Both the position numbers and the translations under genes were made by a program. Under the pieces are notes generated by a model that was not told where the DNA came from, made no database searches, and saw only the letters and a list, made by a program, of their open reading frames with translations. From positions 9,819,219 through 9,883,218 of the forward strand of contig CM046341.1 in the NCBI GenBank assembly GCA_025403435.1: 64,000 bases of DNA, written 5' to 3'. Positions 1-17,235 of this stretch are shown here, piece after piece (the stretch's first letter is position 1; each line of letters starts with the position of its first letter). Source of the DNA: Artocarpus heterophyllus. Lineage: Eukaryota; Streptophyta; Magnoliopsida; Rosales; Moraceae.

Positions 1-636
1 ATTAGTGAAAATTCAAAACCATTTTCTAGCTTTTCAGTTTAGTGACCCTGTGTAGAATCACAGTCGGTCCCATCAAATTTTTAAAACGGGCTGATTTTAC
101 TTTTTAGCATTAAAGGAATAGCAATTGTTTTATTTTGGCCTTTAAACTTTCAACTGATATACTAATAGTCACCAAGCTTTTTAAATATTAAGCTAATTGT
201 ACCTTTATAACAAGAACGTTAAAATTCGGACAAATTTAGTCACGTGAGGCGCAAGCGATTTGTTGATGAGGAGTAATTTAACAAAATCATTTTTTGAATG
301 CTTTGATTTAGGTGGGTGTTTAAATAAGATCATTTACCTCTCACTTATTGAAACACGTTACCTTTTAATGTTTTATATTTACAAAGGTATCACAAATGCA
401 ACATTTGAAAACTCTGTTGAACGTTAGTATATCAATCGAAAGTTTAGAAATCAAAATAAGATAACTAATATACTTCGGGACTAAAAGTCAAATTTATCTT
501 TTTAAAAGCAAAAATATTGGTAACAATTGACCCAAAAGGAATTTTTTTTCAAGAATGAAACTCTTTGTTAAAACATTTTTAGAAAGTTTGTACTTATACG
601 AGTGTCCATGTTTTAACTCAAGACCTAAAATAATAC
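1..636. other. Intergenic AT-rich DNA
   Basis: No coding exon, RNA gene or recognisable transposon end was seen. The stretch is AT-rich with stops in all frames. Confidence 0.5.
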
Positions 637-639
637 TAA

Positions 640-830
640 GGGGGTGTTTGGCAGTGGTGGGAACTATTCAGTTCTCACCATAATCTCAGTTATGAACAGT
701 GTAAAGCTCTCACATATTATAGTAACAATAAAAAAATATGTTACAGTGTAAAACTCTCACATGTTACAGTAAAAGTGGTTCTCACTATTGGTTCCCACCA
801 TTGGTTCCCATCACTTTTCTAAACACCCTA
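640..830. mobile_element. Tourist-like MITE, best-preserved copy
   Basis: A 191-bp element whose ends carry inverted GGGGGTGTTTGG / CTAAACACCC. It is flanked by a 3-bp TAA on each side (637-639 and 831-833), as expected for PIF/Harbinger (Tourist) elements. The interior has two tandem copies of a motif resembling AGTGTAAAGCTCTCACATG, each followed by a TTACAGTAA-like string and separated by an A-rich spacer. The same internal motif recurs in at least 13 other places in the window. It has no coding capacity. Confidence 0.7.
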
Positions 831-833
831 TAA

Positions 834-2339
834 ATTGTTCCAAGCTTATAGTGTCCTCTTCTAGAATTTGCCCCACCCTACTTCTAAGGTAGGCTTAGAA
901 TACGCACCTAAACGATCAAATACGCGTTGGTAGTTTAATGTAAGCAGCACAAATACGTATTTGAATTTGAAATAGGGCACAAATGCCACAACCACAATTT
1001 TTGAATTTTTTTTAAAAGTTATTATTGTGGAAAATGACAAACACCCTTAAAATGTTAAAACATATCTGGAATGCCAAAAACACTACTAACAGTGGCATAA
1101 TAGGACACCAAGAGTAGCCAATGACTACTGGTTTTTTATTGTGATATTGAAGGTAGTTAAAATTTTGGCTAATGTTAGGACACCACAAATATGTTTTTGA
1201 CGGGTCAGTTTTGAGTTGACACTAAACTGACCCAGAGTTCATTTTTTTAACACTAACCCGTAAAAATTCTTGTCAGATTCGTAGCATATCATCATATCGC
1301 AACCCGTATTATCGGCCATAGCTAGAGTGAGTTTGACAATAGTTTACTATGCTCCAAGAACTTTTCCCATGAAATACTAAAAATTTACCAAAACAATCGT
1401 AAGAGATAACATGGGGTGAAGTACTAATGATGGTGAGGGAGATCCTGCCACAATAACCCTACGGTAATCTTATGTCTAGATCTCCCTTGTGAGGTGGAAA
1501 TGATCATCATTATCTCCTTGCCATCTCATCCTGGAACTCTATGGGAGTTCTTTAGCATCTCATCCTGGAGATCTCCTTGTGATCTCACTGGAGGCAGATC
1601 TCTTGTGTCTTGGCCTACAGATCTCCTCATAATCTCGCTCTAGAGGCCCAAGGCAATGGCTAGGATCAAATCCCCTTGCAATTTTTATCGACAGTTGTGG
1701 AGACCTATATATTAACGATCACCAACGTTACAAATCTCACATGTGAAGAGCTCTACGACCAAAGGGACTAAGGATTTCAGGTGGGAAAAGAGACAGAAAG
1801 AGATTTAATTCTCAAAAATTCTATGAATGCTTTTTGTCTCCACAATCCTATTAATGTAGAAAAGCATGAAATTTATTAAAAACTTTTCAAAGGTAACAAA
1901 ATTCAATTTAAAAATCTTTTCTTTTTAAGGACAAAGCACTGTTGCCATTTGAACACATCATATGGTAACATTTTGGACCTTAAACTTTTAATTTTCGCAA
2001 TTTGTTCTTTGAATTTATGTAAAGAAATGGCATGTTATGTCACACCTTTAAAAAATGTATTTATTTATGTGAAACTTAAAAAAGTCATACCACTCTATCA
2101 TTTATATTACATGTTTAATAGTATCATATTTAAAAATGCATGATTTTTACAAAATGTAAGTTTTAAAAGATGATATTATTCATTAAAAAAATATGTGTTT
2201 ATAAAAATTTCCTATTTATAAATGTGTAGCAAACCTTCTCAATACATTTTTAATAAAAATTGACATATAATCTTCACATGTATCATTGATTAAGACTATA
2301 AAAGGTTTTTCTATATATTAATGTAAATAGTGTGTTTAG
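834..2339. other. Intergenic DNA with dispersed repeat fragments
   Basis: No gene was seen. Around 1440-1640 there is a locally repetitive stretch rich in GATCTCC/ATCTCATCCTGG-like words. The part at about 1950-2180 resembles 16810-16990 (listed separately). The short open frames here show no recognisable protein family. Confidence 0.45.
1950..2180. repeat. Dispersed repeat, copy related to 16810-16990
   Basis: The words TGTTATGTCACACC, TTTATTTATGTGAAACTTAAAA and CATACCACTCTATCAT here match, with changes, an ordered set in 16810-16990. This suggests an old dispersed repeat of unknown class. No terminal structure could be defined. Confidence 0.4.
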
Positions 2340-2474
2340 CTGACTTTTTAGTTGTTAGAGTATAAAGCTCTCACATGCTACAATATCAAGGAAAAATAAA
2401 TTATGATATAAGGTTCTCATATTTTATAATGTTTTAACTAAAAATTTTGGTTTAAATTAATTTTCCAAACACAC
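2340..2474. mobile_element. Degenerate Tourist-like MITE copy
   Basis: It begins GTGTGTTTAGC and ends CCAAACACAC, and contains ATAAAGCTCTCACATGCTAC followed by a second decayed motif copy. It belongs to the same family as 640-830. Confidence 0.5.
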
Positions 2475-2510
2475 TAAATTTTAATGTTGGCATTTACTAT
2501 CATTTTTTTA

Positions 2511-2657
2511 AGAGTGTTTAAAAAATAAGTTGAAACTTAAATACTATAGTATGTGAGAGCTTTACACTTAACAAATTTTTGCTATTCACTATGGTATGTA
2601 AGAGCTTTGCACTATAACAGGTAAAACTTATTAGTTTCAACTAGGTTGCCAAACAAA
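2511..2657. mobile_element. Degenerate Tourist-like MITE copy, opposite orientation
   Basis: It carries two copies of the reverse complement of the family motif (GTATGTGAGAGCTTTACAC and GTATGTAAGAGCTTTGCAC) between AGAGTGTTTA and GCCAAACAAAG ends. Confidence 0.5.
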
Positions 2658-3290
2658 GTTTTATTAGTTTTGAATTGAGAAATTTTTATAAAAATCATAT
2701 TTTAAGATTTAATTTTTATGTGTATCACATATATTTATTTATGACATAACATAACATATAATATAAATAAAAATATAATATAATTTTTTTAAAATATAAT
2801 ATAAATAAACAAAACTTTTAAACATACAAGTCATGCAATTTTCTGTTCTGAATTTTTAATGGTGGGCTTGTCTTATGATCCCAACACAAACAGGGCCAGA
2901 CTGAAAGGACTGTCTTGGACTAGCCTTCTGATTAAATTCTCAATTCGACAATCATGGTAGGATTTTGGAGGCTGTATTATGTATAAACCCTATGAGAGGC
3001 CTACGAAACGAGGTAAAGAAATAGATGACAGATGTCTATAATTGGTCCACATGCCCCAATAAACGATATTTAGGTCAAATCAGTTACCAACTACTTTTCT
3101 CTTTTGTAAGCTAACGAAAGCAACACTTCAAATACCATGGCACCCATTAAGAACTCTACTGACAAAAGGTCCCCTCCTTGGTGTTTTTGTAATCTTTCCC
3201 CCCTCTCTAAGCCTATGTTGAGTAGAGTAAAAAAGAAGAGGAAAGAAATTAGAGTTGGAATTGTTGAGAAGAAAAGGGGATTTTTTTAAA

Positions 3291-3507
3291 GATGTTTGGT
3301 TGATAGAAAATTTGGGGGAAGGAGAGCATAAAGTAGTTTAGAAGAGTGATGAAAATTATTGGTTAGAATAATTTTTATTATAGTATATGAGGGTTTTATA
3401 TTGTAATAATTTTTTTAATATTATTGTAGCATGTGAGAGCTTTATACTATTTGTAACAAAAAAGTGATAGAAACCGTGGTTCTTATCATCGCCTATCCAA
3501 ACACAAG
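3291..3507. mobile_element. Degenerate Tourist-like MITE copy
   Basis: The ends resemble GATGTTTGGTTGATAG and CTATCCAAACACAAG as an inverted pair. The interior has GTATATGAGGGTTTTATA and GCATGTGAGAGCTTTATAC motif copies in the reverse orientation. Confidence 0.5.
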
Positions 3508-3520
3508 GTATATATATTAT

Positions 3521-3660
3521 TTTGTTTGGTAATATTAAATCAAAATACTGTAATATGTAAGAGCTTTAAAATATACTTATTTTTATTTTGGACTGTAACA
3601 TATGAAAGCTTTATATTATTTAAGTTCAAACTATGAGTTTACCAAGTTTTCTAAATACCT
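3521..3660. mobile_element. Degenerate Tourist-like MITE copy
   Basis: It starts TTTGTTTGGT and ends in AAGTTTTCTAAATACC, with the motif variants AATATGTAAGAGCTTTAAA and ACATATGAAAGCTTTATAT inside. Confidence 0.42.
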
Positions 3661-4399
3661 TAATAGACTAATGAGACTCATTATTTTCTAATTTTTTTAA
3701 CTTTAACGTGAAAATAGGAGGAAAAATATTTGACACAGTAAATAGTATTTCAAATAATTATTTTGACTCTAATCACACATAATCTTGTTATTATTTGTAA
3801 AAATAAATAAATAAATAAATTTTGCATCAAAAATTTGTAAAATAAACTCAATTAGATATTTTATTGGTTTTTCTTGTGTTTTTTTAACTATATAGACTTG
3901 ATCTATTATTAAAAACCAAATTATAACACATTAAGATTTATTTTTCATTCTATTCTCCTTAAATAATATAAAAGAAAAACTCACTTCCTCTTTTTTATTT
4001 TACGCTTGGTATTTTGCTCATACTTTTTCTATTTTCGATCCCTCTTACCGCATATATCATAAGCCTAAATTATTTCATTCTTCAATATATATGTGACTTT
4101 GGAATGATTTATTGGACAACCTCATTATTCTCATCCAATCCCCTTTGAAAGGAAGAGAGAGAAGAAAAGGGACGCGTTTGTTGTAATGTATCTGCCCTAG
4201 AAAACTTATCATTTTATTAAAATGACATAAAGCAACTCCTTAACAATACCAATTAATTTTTACCCACTAACTTCAAAAATTTGGTGTCATCCAATCTTAT
4301 GACTTTGTCCTTCGTGGGACACAACTGCAGTGTTTACATTTTACGTTCTCCAATCTCATTAAATAAGTCACACCTTTATATTATGTTTAAGATCTTTGA
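3661..4399. other. Intergenic AT-rich DNA
   Basis: No gene or defined element was seen. It contains a short (AAAT)n run near 3800. Confidence 0.45.
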
Positions 4400-4525
4400 A
4401 ATAGTTGTTTGAACTCTAAAATTCACGCCGTAGTGTAAAATAAAAATATATTATAGTGTAAAACTTTTATGTGTTACCGTATGAGATTTAAAATTTAGAG
4501 TTGAAACTCTTCTCCTAAACTTTCT
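4400..4525. mobile_element. Degenerate Tourist-like MITE copy
   Basis: Two internal motif copies (GTAGTGTAAAATAAAAATAT and TATAGTGTAAAACTTTTATG) lie between a TTGTTTGAACTC start and an AACTCTTCTCCTAAAC end. It is strongly decayed. Confidence 0.38.
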
Positions 4526-4630
4526 AGTTGATTAAAAGATTTTTGACAAACGATGCATGAATTGCAATATAGTAAATGTTATTGACCTGTTAGAAGAAAG
4601 CTTAGCCATAAATCTACACTCAAACTTTAT

Positions 4631-4770
4631 TTGGTGTTTAGTATTGAACAAACAATATACAGTTTTCACATGCTACTTTATAAAATAAAAATTTGCTATA
4701 ATGTAAATCCTTTACATGTAACAATGTGCCGTTTAAATTGTATAATTTAAACTTTTCTCTCAAACACCCT
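4631..4770. mobile_element. Degenerate Tourist-like MITE copy
   Basis: It starts TTGGTGTTTAGT and ends CTCAAACACCCT. Decayed internal copies of the family motif (CAGTTTTCACATGCTAC, AATGTAAATCCTTTACATG) are present. Confidence 0.5.
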
Positions 4771-5089
4771 GTTAATATTAGGATATAGAGTTCAAAATAT
4801 TCAGCTTCTTTATTTTTCATTTGACATAGTAGTTATTTTCTCTTTAAAAAGATGCCTATTAGCAGCACAACTAAAATTCCATTAAATTGAGAAAATCTAA
4901 ATAGTAAAAAAAAAAAAAAACTCACTTTTTCAAATTTATGTTATGGACGTGGAGTTTCAGATTTGAACTATACAAATTTTGTGGTCCAATGTCAACAAAA
5001 TATGGCATAAATCTAAACCACAAAAAAGTGGTGACTTTATTACAAAAATATAAAAATTATAGCATGGGGCCTAATTTCTCTTAGCATTT

Positions 5090-5591
5090 TTTTAAACGGA
5101 AACTTCATTAATATAAAAAAAAGATTACAAGCTTATTTGTAGGTGGCCATCTATCTAAAAAAAATTGACCACAACTGTTAATTGGAGCCATTAGTAAAGT
5201 TGAATGAAGCACAAGAACAAATTTCTAGTGACGAGATCTAGAGCGCAAAAACTTGCTCGATATATAAGCTAGAGCTTGACAAGGCTTGTTACAAAGCACT
5301 AAAACAATTGATAGATTAAACTAATTGACAGAAATTAGTCCCTCTTTGTCGAGAGCACATACGACACGGTCCACAATAAGGTCTAATGGACAACTATACA
5401 CTTTATGCTAATAACAAGCAGGTGTAAGAAACAAACTAAATCTAAAAGTTGGGAGACCATCCTTTTGCTATTGCATTAACAATGCCAATACGTACAAACA
5501 TCACACATACTAATGCGACAAAAATCCAATCACATTTATTCTACGTAAACAAACACAAAACCTAAACAAAAAAAAAAAATGTAGATAACAT
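5090..5591 (-). repeat. Possible retroposed fragment (minus orientation), unassigned
   Basis: A T-rich start followed by AAACTTCATTAA and a later GGCTTGTTACAA string resembles the arrangement at 18915-19190. This would fit the 3' end of a minus-strand retroposon, but no protein homology was visible. Confidence 0.25.
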
Positions 5592-6210
5592 TGTTGGGGG
5601 TTGTGCTCGGCCCCTGTCCAAGGACCTAACCTTGGACTTGCCGACTACCATTGCTAGGCATATAGACTTTCTAGAGCCTTAAAGGCTTCCAGTTGATCAG
5701 TAGACATTCCCAAGGTAGTCCCTACACCGCTCAATCATCAGATAAAAGCGTTGGTCACCTGGGGATGAATCTGTGTTTTGCTCGGTATTAGCCAAGTCTG
5801 AAGCTGGGTGTAGAACCATTCATAAGGCCATCATACGTCTCCACTACAACCCTTAGATGGGAAATTTCCTCTTGGCTGGGATCGTAATATATGTCACCTA
5901 CCAACTTTACACCATAATACGGTGCACTCAAGTCACGAGGTGGACCCACCCTGCATTTGATCCATATGAGTCACTGTAAATAAGAGTATTAACTCCACCT
6001 TCAACATAAATGGACTTTCTCGTACCTACTCTTGCCTCTCTCTAGGCCAAATAGGCACCTGACTTGAGCATCAGAGCCATTGGCTGGCACCATACTGGTG
6101 TCCACCCTTAACCTTCGATGCGTGCCTTTTTGCAAGTTCACTTTGAGAAGCTAGGATCTAATCTTGATGTGCAGCTGCACGTGGTGTTAATCAATATTGA
6201 AGCATCAACA
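5592..6210 (+). mobile_element. LTR of a plant LTR retrotransposon
   Basis: A 619-bp segment begins TGTTGGGGG and ends GCATCAACA, so it has TG...CA termini within a 5-bp inverted TGTTG/CAACA. Composition is more GC-rich than its surroundings. Its 3' part (TTGGCTGGCACCATACTGG, CTTTGAGAAGCTAGGATC, GTGCAGCTGCACGTGG) resembles what I remember of LTR ends in a common plant family. It is followed directly by sequence that looks like the start of a decayed internal region, with the primer-binding site apparently lost. It is probably a 5' LTR; no partner LTR was found in the window. Confidence 0.6.
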
Positions 6211-6660
6211 AACACCATGGCAAAAAAGAGCTCGCTGCCTCCATCATCTAGCCTCCTCTTGGTGATCAACATTGAGACTGATCATTTGAAGACGACACCC
6301 TTCTTTTCCCAATTTTATAAACCACAACCACATATCCACCGTACCTAGGCCGACCTCTACTAGAAACATCATCATTTTGAGCCCCACACCAAGGAGAAAA
6401 TCTTCCTCGACCTCCCCCCTCCTTCCACCATAACATATTTCCTCTGCCTTAGGCCCCTAAAACCCAAGCCCATCTATCCAGCAGCTTCCCACCCAGATCT
6501 CATTGGTCATAGTCTCCTCCCCCTCCGACCTCCGTGCCCTTAGACAGTATTGCGTTAACATTGTACTTCACCATTCACCTTGCCCCCTGGCCCAAGCCCC
6601 TGAGCTCCAGCCATTTACCGAAACGATCGCCAATACTTTTTCATGTCGTGTTTTTGGTCC
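6211..6660 (+). pseudogene. Decayed leader/gag start of the LTR retrotransposon
   Basis: Directly after the LTR comes an ATG (6219) opening MAKKSSLPPSSSLLLVIN, followed by proline- and CT-rich sequence with stops. This fits a heavily mutated 5' internal region. No protease, reverse transcriptase or integrase was seen, so the element is truncated. Confidence 0.4.
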
Positions 6661-7037
6661 TTAGCCAATAGTTGATTATTATGCAATTATTTTCTCTTGC
6701 TATTCCATTCCAGATTTTGAAATGGGTGAATATTTCAACTCTAATTATTATATTTTGGTCAATTGCATTACTTCAAGCATATTATTCGATATGTGAATTT
6801 TCTTTGAATTAATTTTTTTAGTACTAAGACTAATAAAAAGCTTCAACTTTGGTTATTTCCTTTTTTCTGGAATTTTTTTTCTTTTTACGTCATTATTATA
6901 TCAATAATTACCACAAATAACTATTATAATCACAAACAATAGTATTGTGCACATTGTAATAGTAATTAATAAATTACTGAAATGATCTCCATATAAAACT
7001 CAATCAAAATAATGTCATCCTTGAAATGCTTTTTTTT
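6661..7037. other. Intergenic AT-rich DNA
   Basis: No gene or defined element was recognised. Confidence 0.45.
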
Positions 7038-7190
7038 AAGTGTTACGTCATAGTTAGAACCAAATTCATGGTTACTAAATAGTATAAAGCTCACATATTA
7101 TAATAAAAAAGTAAAAAATTATTAGTATAAAGTTCTCACATTCTACAATATTTTGAATCATAAAGTTGATTCTAACCACACTCGAAACAT
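7038..7190. mobile_element. Degenerate Tourist-like MITE copy
   Basis: It contains AGTATAAAGCTCACATATTA and AGTATAAAGTTCTCACATTC, the two internal motif copies of the 640-830 family. The ends are decayed. Confidence 0.45.
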
Positions 7191-7849
7191 CCTCATATTG
7201 ACTTCTTTTTTTTTGGGTTTATAGTGTTTTGTACTTTACGTTGTGGTTTGCCCAAAACTATAAGAGTAATATGCACCACCAATTGTTGTTTACAATTACG
7301 TGTGATAAGAAACACATCTTTTATGCCTAGAATTGCATTATCTTCCACTTCTTTTTCACATCTCATCTCATTAAGGAAGAGATCTTTGGCCAAATAAGGT
7401 AATGAAATATATTTCCTCCGCTTTCTCCATTTTTTCTTAAAATAAATAAATAAGAAAAGAAGATAAAATTCCATTTTGTCTCTTTTTATTTTTCGGTGGA
7501 AGAGACCCATTAGTGAAACTTGAAGCATAAACCCCTTTTCTTTGCTTCCCTTTTTTTTTTTTTTTTTTTGTTTCTTAGCCACAAAGAAAACTCCTTTTTC
7601 TTTTCCTTTCCACTTTTTTTTTTTTGACAATTTTAACCCCACGCACACATTAACACGTCAAAGAGCTACTCTGTTCCCACGTGCCCCGCTACACGTGCGG
7701 AATTCACCACAATAAAAAATTCGTCACGGATAGCTCATAGTATAGTTGCAATGTTCACTTTTTCCCGTTAAATTTATATTTTTTTTAAAAAATAAAAAAT
7801 AAAAATAAACACAAAAAATCCAATAATATCATCCAGCATTTTCCTTCAC
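7191..7849. promoter_or_regulatory. Upstream region of the casein kinase 1-like gene
   Basis: Intergenic DNA with long poly-T tracts (7550-7570, 7613-7625). CACGTG (7678-7683, inside CCCACGTGCC) and ACACGTGCG (7691-7699) are G-box-type sites known to bind bZIP and bHLH factors. A role for them here is inference. The lysine-rich minus-strand frame over this region comes from the CT-rich composition. Confidence 0.35.
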
Positions 7850-8614
7850 AATCATCCACTTTCTCATCCATTTTCCTTCCTTTTCCTTCTCCTTTCTCTC
7901 TCCTCCATTTTGCTTCTTTCTCATCGCAATTTCCCCCCTCCCCCTCTCTCTCCCCTCATTTCTCGGAAAATTTCTGAGGAAATTTATCGTTTTTTCTCCC
8001 CGAGATACCTTAATCCCTCTCCTTAACCTAGATCTGAAGATCTCCGAGGAATCGCCGTATCTGTTTGTTTGTTTGTTTGTTTGTTTTGCGTATTTCTCAA
8101 TTCGTTTTCGCCGTCAAAATCGTCGGCGGGAGATTCCTTCTTCGACTTTAAAATCCCCTTTTCATTCTTTGCCGTAGCCAAAATCTTTAGCTCCCCTCAA
8201 TAAATTTTCCATTTTCCCAGTTGGAAAAATATCTCCGCATTTTTTTATCGCCCCCCTAAAAAAAAAAAGGTGCCTTTTTGGTGACCAGAATCGTTGTTTG
8301 TTCTGGTTTCGATCACTAATCTGTATATTTTTATTATATACGGAAAGATTTTCTTTTTCCTTTTCGGAGAATCGAGGTTTTAGATCATTCCGTTTGTGCG
8401 GAAATTTGATGGATCTGAGATTGTCTTGCGAACTTAAATCTTAACGGAAGAAGAGGAATAATATCGAGCGGTGATATTTTCCCTTAGTTGGATAAAATAA
8501 TTTCGATCACAAAATAGTTTAGACTAGATTGGATTGTGTTTCAGCTTCAGAAGGTGAATTTAGGGTTGGGTTTTTTTTTTTTTTTGTATATATTGATTTG
8601 GGGATTTTGAGACC
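7850..8614 (+). promoter_or_regulatory. Probable 5' leader of the casein kinase 1-like gene
   Basis: A strongly CT-rich stretch (7850-7970) of the kind common in plant 5' untranslated regions is followed by a (GTTT)n run at about 8063-8085. A less AT-rich leader then leads to the ATG at 8615. A leader intron is possible but no junction can be fixed without transcripts. Confidence 0.45.
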
Positions 8615-13613
<4,999 letters not shown>

Positions 13614-14103
13614 AATGGGTGGACTGTCTGGTAAGTCACAAGTGCTTGTGCCAAGGTCTCAAAATTTCTTTTGTAGCAATCAAAAAATGGGCAACGCCAT
13701 AATGGTTTCATGTGAGTTGCTCTCAAAGTGTGTATATGTGTATCCATTGTTGGGTTCCATTCACAGTTGGAAAATTCAATGAAGTTTCTTCACAAGACAA
13801 ACTCTTTTATCCCTTTCAGCGACTCTTGCCACTTAGCATCCAAGAAAGAGAAGGAATTATTATCTCACTTAAAGGGAAAATGTTTGTATCTTTGAGGCAA
13901 CAATAGTAGCCGTAATAAGTACCCCTGTTGTAACCTTTTCTTTTCTTTTTTTTTTTTTGCTCCCTTTTTGGATAAAGACGTCTACTTCAAGTATGATCAA
14001 TGAGATTGTTCTTGCAGATCTCATGCTAATCGTATCTTAGCTTTTGGGGCAAAAACGACATCGGTCGGTGCCTTTTTCTATTATGTTTTCACTTTTCAAA
14101 GTA
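13614..14103 (+). other. Probable 3' untranslated region of the kinase gene
   Basis: Non-coding sequence follows the TAA at 13611-13613, with a T-rich stretch (13938-13960) and no further exon. The 3' end was not defined. Confidence 0.4.
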
Positions 14104-14303
14104 CCACTTGATTGTTTAACCAACCTGAGGCTGATTTTTTTGGCCCTCGTGTCATGATAGCACAAGTTTGCATTAGTAACTTTTCTGTCATTGGTTTCTC
14201 AGCCATTGTTGTCTCCCTAGTGCTGGGCATCTCACCACAAGTTAGCAGTTACTTTGGACGGATTCAGCCCCCTTTCAAGACTAGCGGACATTGTTTTCTT
14301 TCT

Positions 14304-14313
14304 CATTACATAC

Positions 14314-14363
<50 letters not shown>

Positions 14364-14364
14364 T
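14304..14364. repeat. Compound microsatellite (TA)n(TG)n(TA)n
   Basis: About 20 bp of alternating TA, about 16 bp of TG, then about 20 bp of TA. It explains the repetitive short frames on both strands here. Confidence 0.9.
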
Positions 14365-16809
14365 TGACCTTTTTCCTTTATGAAACGACCTAATGGAATT
14401 CGTGATTATCACGAAAGAAAAAGAAATCCTGGATAATAAATTGGATAAAATGCCCAGAAGGCCGTTGGGCTCGTGGGTTGCCATCACGTTTGGAGGGCCA
14501 TATATGGACGATGGTTATAGTCCGGGACTTTTCGAAATTTGTTCTAGAAGTAATTTCTATACTAATGACGTCAAGAAGTAACAGATGCGCATTTTTTTTT
14601 TTTTTTTTATCTTCCACAGAAGCCTAGCACTTTGTTGGTTCTATGTTGCCTGTGTTGCGACTGCGTCCATTTCGGCTTTCATTTGCCAAAGTTTTGACTA
14701 TAATAGGGTGAAACTTTCAAGTGCGGCGTAAAACAAAAGAGGCTACAATAACTACAGTAAATTCGTTCTAATTTCTTTCTAATTGCGTTGCTATATGCGT
14801 CCATTATCTGTTGTTGACACCTGTTTTTGTACACAACCCTTTCTAGGGTCTAAGCCCAACGTTTCGTCTCATGTTGTGAATGGGCTTGTTCGATGAACCC
14901 AAGTTTCTCTCGAAAAACTCATGTGGGCCCGAGTTTGTGGACTATGAGTTTCAAATGGACCCATTTACCTGTGATCTGAATTGGATTACATCTCACTAGA
15001 GGGTTTTGAATTGAGTGGATAAAGAATGGATGGGTAGTGGGAAGCTAGTCCAGTAACCATTGTTCTTTGAAAAAAAAAATTACAATACGTGTCCTAATTA
15101 TTATTATAAAATTAAAATCTAACATAATATTTAAAATATCTTTAATGATATAATAATTATCTTAATAATATTATATATTGTAGTATATAATTAAATATAA
15201 ATAATTTTAATGATATTATTATGAGACATTTGTAGAATTTTACAAATTAGAGTCATATTTTAATTTAATAAATTTAATTAGGCCAATTGTCTCATTAACC
15301 TTTGTTCTTTTCTTTAGTAGCCCAAAGAACCCAAAGCTCAAGTTCTAGAGTCCTCCCCTAAGCTAGAGAATAAATTTCTCATGATTTCAAGAGTCAAAAT
15401 AAACTAACAGCCTATGGAGGCAAGTCTGATGCCGATTAGATCTCCAAAGATCTCTAAGGTTGGAAGAAACAAGTCTGATCAAACTTCTCCTTAAACCTCT
15501 CAAACTTCGGAAAGACTCCAAATAAACTGAAAACATGTTACTTGGTTTGAACTCCACACCATTTTTACTTGAGTTGCCCCCTTGAAAACATGTGAAACAT
15601 GAAGCCAACGACCAAATAGAATGTTGTAGCCGCCCCTTTAGAGCACATAATAAGCTCACCCTCCAAGGCAACCGTTTTCTTCTACCTCTTTCAAGTAGAG
15701 CCTTCATTCCAGCTCTCTACATGGAAAGCTACTCTCACAACCCATTTTCTCAATCCGACCTTCAAACCTTCATCCATCTTCATCACCATTGATGAACCTT
15801 AAAATCTAAGTAGTTTTCCACAATATCTGAAATAGTAGATGAAGGCCCTCACCATAGCTATCTTCGAAGATAGCTCTTTGACTTTCAGAGCCCATGTTTC
15901 TATAGAGCATCTACCCCTTTGGAGCTCTTGCCTCTCCTCCATTAAAGCCTTAGGATCACGAAGCTCCGAACTACTCTATCAACTGTTTAGTCCCTCTTAT
16001 TATTCTTGGACTTTACTTTACCTCTTCTTCCTTGTGTTCTTCTCTTGATTTTGCAGCATGACATTTGGTTGTTTGGTAACAAGGTGGGGTCCAAGATGTC
16101 GTTCTTCTTCTGTTCCCTTAGGGCTTAACCCCTCACCCAAGCTAAAGGTCCTGCCTTTATCGCCTTCTACAGATTAACATCTTTCGACCACATTGGACGA
16201 ACGGGAAACCACCATATCAGCCACCTCACCGTGTTGTACCTGTCGAATTCACCAGGCCATAACATCTAGCTTATTGTTGTCTATCCAAGGAATTAGCTTT
16301 TAGTAAGTCAGTTTAAGGGGATAATTCACTAACTTTATTTTCTAATGCAATAGTTACATGTCTAAAACAATTTTTTTTCTCTCTCATCTTTCTCTTTTTT
16401 TAATTTTTTTTTCTTTTCTCCCCTAACATTAGTCTGCAACAATTTTCTCTTATATTTTCTCACATTTCTCCAATCAAATTTCATCATGGAAGAAAATCTA
16501 TTATTTTTAAAAGAGAAAAAAGAGTCATTACACCTTTCAAGGAGAGGAGGAGAAGGATTTTTACCGCTTAAATTAAAGCACATCGAACCCTATTCTTATT
16601 TCTTCTTAAATAATGATATATCAAGAAGAAAGTTAGAAAGAAAATTAGACATAGAATCTCAAATTCGTGTCTCATGAGCCTTTCTATATTTCCCTTAAAG
16701 TTTGGTAGGGGAAATAATGCAGAAGTAAACATTTTATTTGACAAATAACTCAGTATATAGAGAGAGAAAAAAAAAACCCTATACCTTCTTAACTAGATGT
16801 ATTCATATG
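14365..16809. other. Intergenic region, no gene recognised
   Basis: It contains poly-T at 14592-14609, very AT-rich DNA at 15080-15260 and a longer minus-strand open frame at 15387-15707 without a recognisable family. The less AT-rich part at 15290-16260 could be an old transposon fragment, but no diagnostic motif was found. Confidence 0.4.
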
Positions 16810-16990
16810 GGGTTACTGAAAGTGGCATATTTGACCAATGAAATTGAGAAAATTATATGTTATGCCACACTTTTAAAAGTTGTGTTTATTTATAACACAC
16901 TTAAAAAAGTTTATACCACAGTATCATAGTTGTGCCGTATATGAACACGTATGACATTTATAAAAAATAAATATTAAAAGATGGCATTAT
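16810..16990. repeat. Dispersed repeat, copy related to 1950-2180
   Basis: It shares ordered words with 1950-2180 (TGTTATGCCACACTTTTAAA, TTATTTATAACACACTTAAA, TATACCACAGTATCAT). Class unknown. Confidence 0.4.
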
Positions 16991-17054
16991 GAAAATTCTC
17001 CGATAAAATTAGACGCGTTATGTTTCATTAACACTGGTTATAGAGCCTAATTAT

Positions 17055-17235
17055 TGTTGCCAAGTATTATCAGAGAAGAGCAATGCCAATTATTAATTGG
17101 TCATTGCATAAAAGCGAGTGATATTTCATTGTTAATGAACTGCCAAAAGCAAAGTGTTCCGTTTTGTGTAAGTGTTGTAAAGGAAAGAGCACTCTCAATG
17201 AAAACCCACATCGTTTAGCCAATAAAGTTTTATGT
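17055..17235. repeat. 150-bp repeat unit, copy 1 of 3
   Basis: It contains AATTATTAATTGGTCATTGC, ATAAAAGCGAGTGATATTTC, TTGTTAATGAACTGCCAAA, AAGTGTTCC and CATCGTTTAGCCAATAAAG in that order. The same ordered words recur at 19300-19455 and 19465-19610. Confidence 0.6.

Noticed and set aside
7193..7648. 151-codon minus-strand frame rich in lysine
   Set aside because: It is produced by CT/T-rich DNA upstream of the kinase gene; no domain and no splice context.
15387..15707. 106-codon minus-strand frame
   Set aside because: No motif recognised and overlapping frames on the other strand are equally open; left as intergenic.
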